Assembly (NCBI GenBank): GCA_046302715.1 | Contig: JBKCHQ010000160.1 | Span: 1 to 37,453 of the forward strand | Reading direction: 5' to 3' | From: CAMCXT01 sp046302715 | GTDB lineage: Bacteria; Bacteroidota; Bacteroidia; M30B66 | DNA: 37,453 nucleotides | Program-made: the position numbers and the translations under genes | In this document: positions 33,566 to 37,453 of the stretch, one piece after another | Position numbering within the stretch: the stretch's first letter is position 1 | How the letters are laid out: every line of letters starts with the position of its first letter | Notes under the pieces: generated by a model | Databases searched by the model: none | The model's input: only the letters and a program-made list of their open reading frames with translations | What the model was told of the DNA's origin: nothing

Positions 33566-33596
33566 TTTAAGGATATGCCACAATATTTTACCTTTG
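33566..33596 (+). promoter_or_regulatory. Bacteroidetes-type promoter for rocD
   Basis: TTTA (33566-33569), one base from the -33 TTTG, is followed after exactly 19 nt by TACCTTTG (33589-33596), an exact TAnnTTTG. It is 27 nt before the ATG at 33624. A GGAG at 33616-33619 is a possible ribosome binding site, unusual in this window. Confidence 0.55.
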
Positions 33597-33623
33597 TTCT
33601 ATTAATAAAATAATTGGAGCGTT

Positions 33624-34871
33624 ATGGAGCAGGTTGAAACAAAGGCATGGGCTGCAAAAAAAGGAAGCAATCAAGCCTATATCGAACAAGAAGAGGCCTA
33701 CAGTGCACATAATTACCATCCTTTACCCGTGGTGCTCGATCGTGGCGAGGGCGTATTTGTTTGGGATGTGGAAGGCAAGCGCTATTTCGATTTTTTGTCG
33801 GCCTATTCGGCGGTTAACCAAGGACATTGCCATCCACGTATTGTCAATGCCTTAACCGAGCAGGCAAAACGCATAACCCTAACATCGAGGGCTTTTCACA
33901 ACAAAGAGTTCGCTGATTTTGCGAAATATGTTACCGAATATTTTGGTTACGAACGTGTTCTACCCATGAATACCGGGGCCGAAGGAGTCGAAACGGCACT
34001 TAAAATTTGTCGAAAGTGGGCCTATCAAAAGAAGGGCATCGCCGAAAATGAGGCGGTTATTCTAGTGTGCGAACATAATTTCCATGGACGGACAATTTCC
34101 ATCATCTCGGCCTCTACAGACCCTGATTCTAAACGCGAGTTTGGACCTTATACGCCAGGCTTTCAAGTGATTACTTATGATGATATTTCGGCGCTCGAAA
34201 AGGCGCTTGAAAATAAAAATGTTGCGGGCTTTTTGGTTGAACCTATGCAAGGCGAAGCCGGTGTTAATGTTCCCGAAGATGGGTATTTGAAAAAAGCCTA
34301 TGATTTATGCCAAAAGCATAATGTAGCATTTATCGCCGACGAAATTCAAACCGGCATTGCACGAACCGGCAAATTGCTCGCTTGCGATCACGAAAACGTT
34401 AAACCCGATATTCTCATTTTAGGCAAAGCGATTTCAGGCGGTGTATATCCGGTTTCGGCCGTATTAAGTAGCCACGAGATTATGATGTGCATAAAACCCG
34501 GTGAGCACGGCTCCACCTTTGGGGGTAATCCACTGGGATGTCGGGTAGCACGTGAGGCCCTCCAAGTAGTTCGCGACGAAAATCTCGCTCAAAATGCAGC
34601 CATTCTTGGAGAAATGCTCCGCAAAGGCTTGCGTGACTTAAATTCCGATAAAATAAAAATAGTGCGGGGCAAAGGTCTGCTTAACGCCATCGTTATTGAT
34701 GAAAGCGACGGGGTTAGCGCCTGGGAAATTTGTATTCGGATGATGCAACGAGGGCTTTTGGCCAAACCAACGCATGGCAATATTATTCGTTTTGCCCCTC
34801 CACTGGTAATTACCGAAAGTCAATTGCGTGAATGCATCCAGATTATTGCCGAAAGTTTGATGCATGCGTAA
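33624..34871 (+). CDS. rocD: Ornithine--oxo-acid (delta) aminotransferase
   Basis: 415 residues. Motifs of the ornithine aminotransferase subgroup are AHNYHPLPVVLDRGEGVFVWDVEG, YFDFLSAYSAVNQGHCHP, SRAFHNKEF, MNTGAEGVETALKICRKW, EHNFHGRTISI, ADEIQTGIARTGKLLAC, the PLP Lys268 in LILGKAISGG, and GEHGSTFGGNPLGC. It transfers the delta-amino group of ornithine to 2-oxoglutarate, giving glutamate semialdehyde and linking arginine/ornithine to proline metabolism. Its 3' end overlaps the TlpA-like gene by 8 nt. Confidence 0.95.
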   Translation: MEQVETKAWAAKKGSNQAYIEQEEAYSAHNYHPLPVVLDRGEGVFVWDVEGKRYFDFLSAYSAVNQGHCHPRIVNALTEQAKRITLTSRAFHNKEFADFAKYVTEYFGYERVLPMNTGAEGVETALKICRKWAYQKKGIAENEAVILVCEHNFHGRTISIISASTDPDSKREFGPYTPGFQVITYDDISALEKALENKNVAGFLVEPMQGEAGVNVPEDGYLKKAYDLCQKHNVAFIADEIQTGIARTGKLLACDHENVKPDILILGKAISGGVYPVSAVLSSHEIMMCIKPGEHGSTFGGNPLGCRVAREALQVVRDENLAQNAAILGEMLRKGLRDLNSDKIKIVRGKGLLNAIVIDESDGVSAWEICIRMMQRGLLAKPTHGNIIRFAPPLVITESQLRECIQIIAESLMHA

Positions 34872-35334
34872 AAAGAGTCTGTTGAGGCTTATTCCCATTT
34901 TTGCTGGTGTAGGTGTGCTGATTTTCTTTTACATAAGATATAGAGTGCCTCCACAACTGGATTTAACAAGCATTCCTTTGGAAACGCTTTCCGGTAAACC
35001 TGCTGAAATTAGGCTTAACAAAGATGAGAGACTCTGCATTAAATTTTTTGCCACATGGTGCATTGATTGCCGACGCGAATTACCCGATTTAATTGGAGAT
35101 GCAGCGGCTTTAAAGAAAGAGAAAATACGGCTGGTATTGGTAAGCGACGAAGCACCGGAGCAGCTACAATTTTTCATAGAACGCGACTCCATACCTTTTG
35201 AGATGCTGCATTTGAAAAGCAGCTTTAAGTCGGCTGGTATTTATACGCTGCCCACCACCTATTGGTATAACGAGTCAGGAGCACTTATTAAAAGAAACAC
35301 CGGTAAAAGCAATATCATTGAAGGGTTTAAATAA
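34864..35334 (+). CDS. TlpA/ResA-like membrane-anchored thioredoxin
   Basis: 156 residues. An N-terminal anchor (RLIPIFAGVGVLIFFYI) is followed by a thioredoxin fold with the redox motif FFATWCIDCRRELPDL (Cys66, Cys69). Further motifs are IRLVLVSDEAPEQLQFF and the cis-Pro region GIYTLPTTYWYNESGAL. The WCIDC active site facing the periplasm suggests a thiol-disulfide reductase for extracytoplasmic proteins or cytochrome maturation. It overlaps the end of rocD by 8 nt, so it is probably co-transcribed despite no obvious functional link. Confidence 0.88.
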   Translation: MRKKSLLRLIPIFAGVGVLIFFYIRYRVPPQLDLTSIPLETLSGKPAEIRLNKDERLCIKFFATWCIDCRRELPDLIGDAAALKKEKIRLVLVSDEAPEQLQFFIERDSIPFEMLHLKSSFKSAGIYTLPTTYWYNESGALIKRNTGKSNIIEGFK

Positions 35335-35431
35335 AACAAGGTCTCGATGTTTGTCCCTTTTTCAATGAAAATTTGTTTTCGTGATTTTTTATCGCGCTAA
35401 AAAATCCTGTTCATTTTTATAAAAAATCGCC

Positions 35432-35439
35432 TATCTTTG
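35432..35439 (+). promoter_or_regulatory. -7 element of the DUF177-rpmF-plsX-fabH cluster
   Basis: TATCTTTG matches TAnnTTTG exactly and ends 18 nt before the GTG start at 35458. The in-frame TTG at 35437 is part of this element, so it cannot be the translation start. Confidence 0.5.
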
Positions 35440-35457
35440 CGCTCCTTAAAAAAAGAA

Positions 35458-35994
35458 GTGGCGGCTAATTATTTCGATCGTTTTTCTATACAGTTTGCAG
35501 GATTGGCAGACGGTATGCATCGATTCGTTTTCGATATCGACGACGATTTTTTTGCATCACTCGAATATGCCGTTGTAGAACGAGGTAATGTAAACGTTAT
35601 CATTGATCTGGATAAAAAACCGAGCATGATTGTATTATCGCTCGAGTTTAAAGGCACCGTAGAAGTAAACTGCGATCGATGTACCGTAGCTTATGCCTAT
35701 CCCGTAAATGGTACCGAACGATTAATCATTCAAATGGGTGCTGAAGAAAGTGGCGATGAAGACCTCATCGTTCTGCCTAAAGGGGCTTTCGAATTTAATA
35801 TTGCACAACACATTTACGAATACATAGCACTTTCGCTGCCTTTACGTGTTGTGCCTTGCGAAGAAACAGGAAACACCGAACTTTGCGATAAAGACATCAT
35901 ACAGAAACTCGAACAAATGCTTCTCAATGACGACGACAAACCTGTTGATCCGCGTTGGGAAAAATTAAAAAATCTGAATACCAACTCTAATTGA
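35458..35994 (+). CDS. DUF177 (YceD-like) protein
   Basis: 178 residues from the GTG at 35458 (then AANYFDRFSIQFAGLADGMHRF). The in-frame TTG 21 nt upstream lies in the promoter, and the next ATG (35515) would cut the conserved start. The DUF177 metal-site-like CDRCTVAYAYPV (Cys-x2-Cys) is followed by IEYIALSLPLRVVPCEETGN-type residues near the C-terminus (EYIALSLPLRVVPCEE) and DPRWEKLKNL at the end. YceD/DUF177 is nearly always directly before rpmF and has been tied to 23S rRNA processing and ribosome assembly in some species. It lies 14 nt before rpmF. Confidence 0.88.
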   Translation: MAANYFDRFSIQFAGLADGMHRFVFDIDDDFFASLEYAVVERGNVNVIIDLDKKPSMIVLSLEFKGTVEVNCDRCTVAYAYPVNGTERLIIQMGAEESGDEDLIVLPKGAFEFNIAQHIYEYIALSLPLRVVPCEETGNTELCDKDIIQKLEQMLLNDDDKPVDPRWEKLKNLNTNSN

Positions 35995-36008
35995 AATAAA
36001 TACTCACC

Positions 36009-36200
36009 ATGGCACATCCGAAACGAAAAATTTCGAAAACCCGTCGCGACAAACGCAGAACGCATTATAAAGCAGAAGCACCGACTTTAGCCAAATGTTC
36101 AACTACCGGCACCATACATTTATATCACAGAGCATATTATGTGGATGGCGACCTTTATTATAAAGGAAAACTGGTAGTTCCGGCTAAAGTTAATGCCTAA
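36009..36200 (+). CDS. rpmF: 50S ribosomal protein L32
   Basis: 63 residues. MAHPKRKISKTRRDKRRTHY is the L32 N-terminus, followed by LAKCSTTGTIHLYHRAYYVDG. Only one Cys is present, so it is the zinc-free (C-minus) form rather than the four-Cys form. It sits between DUF177 and plsX in the widely conserved order. Confidence 0.97.
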   Translation: MAHPKRKISKTRRDKRRTHYKAEAPTLAKCSTTGTIHLYHRAYYVDGDLYYKGKLVVPAKVNA

Positions 36201-36240
36201 TCCATTAACAAGCATTTTTATTCAATAGTTGAACGGAGAG

Positions 36241-37185
36241 ATGCGCATTGGTCTTGACGTTATGGGGGGCGATTATGCGCCAGCAGCAACCATTGAAGGG
36301 GCAATACTGGCAAAACGTGAACTTGCCGGAAGAGCTGATATTGTGCTTATTGGCGACACCAAAAGTATTGAACCGCTGCTACTCGAACGCGGTCAAAACC
36401 CCAATGATTTTGACATCATTCATGCTCCCGATGTCATCGAAATGGGCGACCATCCCGCTCGTGCCTTTACGCAAAAAGCAGAATCGAGCATTTCAGTAGG
36501 ATTTAAACTTCTTAAGCAAGGATCTATTCATGCGTTTGCCGGAGCTGGAAATACTGGAGCTATGATGGTCGGCAGTGTGCTAAGCTGCGGCACCATAGAA
36601 GGGGTGCAACGGCCATGCATCATGTCGTTAATCCCAAAAGAATCGGGTGGCAATGGCGTTTTATTAGATGTAGGGTCTAATGCCGACTGCAAACCCGAAT
36701 TGTTACTTCAATTTGCCGTTTTGGGCAGCATGTATGCCTCTAATGTACTGGGAATTGAAAATCCTAAAATCGGACTCATTAATATTGGAGAGGAACCCGA
36801 AAAAGGAAACCAGCTTGCCCAAGCTTCCTATGCCTTGTTAAACGAATCGCATGACATAAACTTTATTGGTAATATTGAAGGCCGCGACTTGTTTAACGCT
36901 AAAGCTGATGTGATGGTATGCGACGGATTTACAGGAAATGTAATCCTCAAACTGGCAGAGGCATTTTATTGGCAATACCGGAAACGTAAGCTAAATGATG
37001 ACTATTTCGATAGGTTTAACTACGAAAATTACGGCGGCACACCCATCTTAGGGATAAACTCAACGGTTATTGTTGGACATGGAATTTCGAATGCCATTGC
37101 CATATGTAATATGATAAAGCTGGCCTACGAAGTTGAAAATGCCGGACTAACCGAAAAAATTAAAGCAGTATTACACGATGAGTAA
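36241..37185 (+). CDS. plsX: Phosphate acyltransferase
   Basis: 314 residues from the ATG at 36241, preceded by GGAGAG; an in-frame TTG at 36229 is rejected. PlsX motifs are RIGLDVMGGDYAPAATIEGA, IIHAPDVIEMGDHPARAF, FAGAGNTGAMMVGS, LLDVGSNADCKPELLLQFA, GLINIGEEPEKGNQLAQ, and DVMVCDGFTGNVILKLAE. It makes acyl-phosphate from acyl-ACP for PlsY in phospholipid synthesis. Its end overlaps fabH by 8 nt. Confidence 0.96.
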   Translation: MRIGLDVMGGDYAPAATIEGAILAKRELAGRADIVLIGDTKSIEPLLLERGQNPNDFDIIHAPDVIEMGDHPARAFTQKAESSISVGFKLLKQGSIHAFAGAGNTGAMMVGSVLSCGTIEGVQRPCIMSLIPKESGGNGVLLDVGSNADCKPELLLQFAVLGSMYASNVLGIENPKIGLINIGEEPEKGNQLAQASYALLNESHDINFIGNIEGRDLFNAKADVMVCDGFTGNVILKLAEAFYWQYRKRKLNDDYFDRFNYENYGGTPILGINSTVIVGHGISNAIAICNMIKLAYEVENAGLTEKIKAVLHDE

Positions 37186-37453
37186 AGTAAGAGCAGCCAT
37201 TACTGGTGTGATGGGATATGTGCCCGACGATGTGTTGTCCAATAAAGATCTTGAAAAGATTGTAGACACAAACGACGAGTGGATATTGAGTCGCACGGGA
37301 ATCAGCGAGCGCCGCATCTTAAAAGGAGAAGGTAAAGGCGTTACGGATATTGCTTTACCTGCTGTGTTGGGATTGTTAGAAAAAACTGGTAGCCAACCCG
37401 AAGAAATTGAGCTGGTTATTTTTTGTACGGTAACCCCCGATCTTGTATTCCCG
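37178..37453 (+). CDS. fabH: Beta-ketoacyl-ACP synthase III (5' part, cut by window)
   Basis: 92 residues visible from the ATG at 37178. KVRAAITGVMGYVPDDVLSN is followed by NDEWILSRTGISERRI, the FabH hallmark, then ELVIFCTVTPDLVFP leading toward the active-site Cys, which lies beyond the edge. FabH starts fatty acid synthesis by condensing an acyl-CoA with malonyl-ACP. Its place after plsX with an 8-nt overlap is the conserved order. Confidence 0.95.
   Translation, partial: MSKVRAAITGVMGYVPDDVLSNKDLEKIVDTNDEWILSRTGISERRILKGEGKGVTDIALPAVLGLLEKTGSQPEEIELVIFCTVTPDLVFP

Noticed and set aside
1..37453. CRISPR arrays, insertion sequences, tRNA or rRNA genes
   Set aside because: No repeat-spacer pattern, transposase-like frame, or tRNA/rRNA signature was seen; the only tRNA-like ends belong to tmRNA.

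Overview
The window looks like chromosomal DNA of a Bacteroidota (Bacteroidetes) bacterium. The evidence is threefold. Several secreted proteins end in type IX secretion (T9SS) sorting domains: type A at about 13.3, 23.3 and 30.7 kb, and a gliding-motility type B domain at about 10.2 kb. Copies of the Bacteroidetes -7 promoter element (TAnnTTTG) sit a short distance upstream of many start codons, and Shine-Dalgarno sites are mostly weak or absent. The housekeeping proteins (GyrB, YchF, MqnD, DUF177/L32/PlsX/FabH) also read as Bacteroidota. I could not run a database search, so no genus is named. No rRNA, tRNA, CRISPR array, insertion sequence or prophage was seen.

Layout, left part. 1-3.6 kb (minus): a truncated DNRLRE/Ig-like surface protein, then an exported flavin amine oxidase-like lipoprotein translationally coupled to a secreted barrel-like protein. 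3.8-5.7 kb: gyrB. 5.7-6.8 kb: an AT-rich stretch with one YwqK-type repeat lipoprotein. 6.8-12.5 kb (minus): five tightly packed genes, namely a helical Bacteroidota protein, a T9SS type B protein, an MscS channel, CorA and a polytopic membrane protein. 12.8-14.2 kb: a T9SS type A protein with a strong terminator, facing the tmRNA gene (ssrA, minus) with its own terminator.

Middle. 14.3-18.6 kb: a large secreted PIG-L deacetylase with a ThuA/amidotransferase-like C-terminus, a 34-residue single-TM protein that overlaps both neighbours, and a sodium:solute symporter. Together they look like one coupled unit. 18.7-20.9 kb: an acyltransferase-3 gene converging on a GT2 glycosyltransferase with an extra C-terminal domain. 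21.2-24.3 kb: ychF, divergent from a T9SS protein followed by mqnD (futalosine menaquinone pathway). 24.5-27.7 kb: a XerC/XerD recombinase, divergent from aroQ-bioD-bioA.

Right part. 27.8-31.5 kb is a visibly AT-rich accessory block: a membrane-anchored M15-like peptidase, a second M15/DUF5715-like gene whose second codon is TAA, a choice-of-anchor-L/OmpA/T9SS protein, and two small overlapping membrane-protein genes, one with a CX3CH Cys/His cluster. This is the best place to look for an undescribed cell-wall or surface system. 31.5-33.5 kb (minus): a 23S rRNA uracil methyltransferase (RlmD type) and a TPMT-like methyltransferase. 33.6-35.3 kb: rocD and a TlpA-like thioredoxin. 35.4-37.45 kb: the conserved DUF177-rpmF-plsX-fabH cluster, with fabH cut by the window edge.
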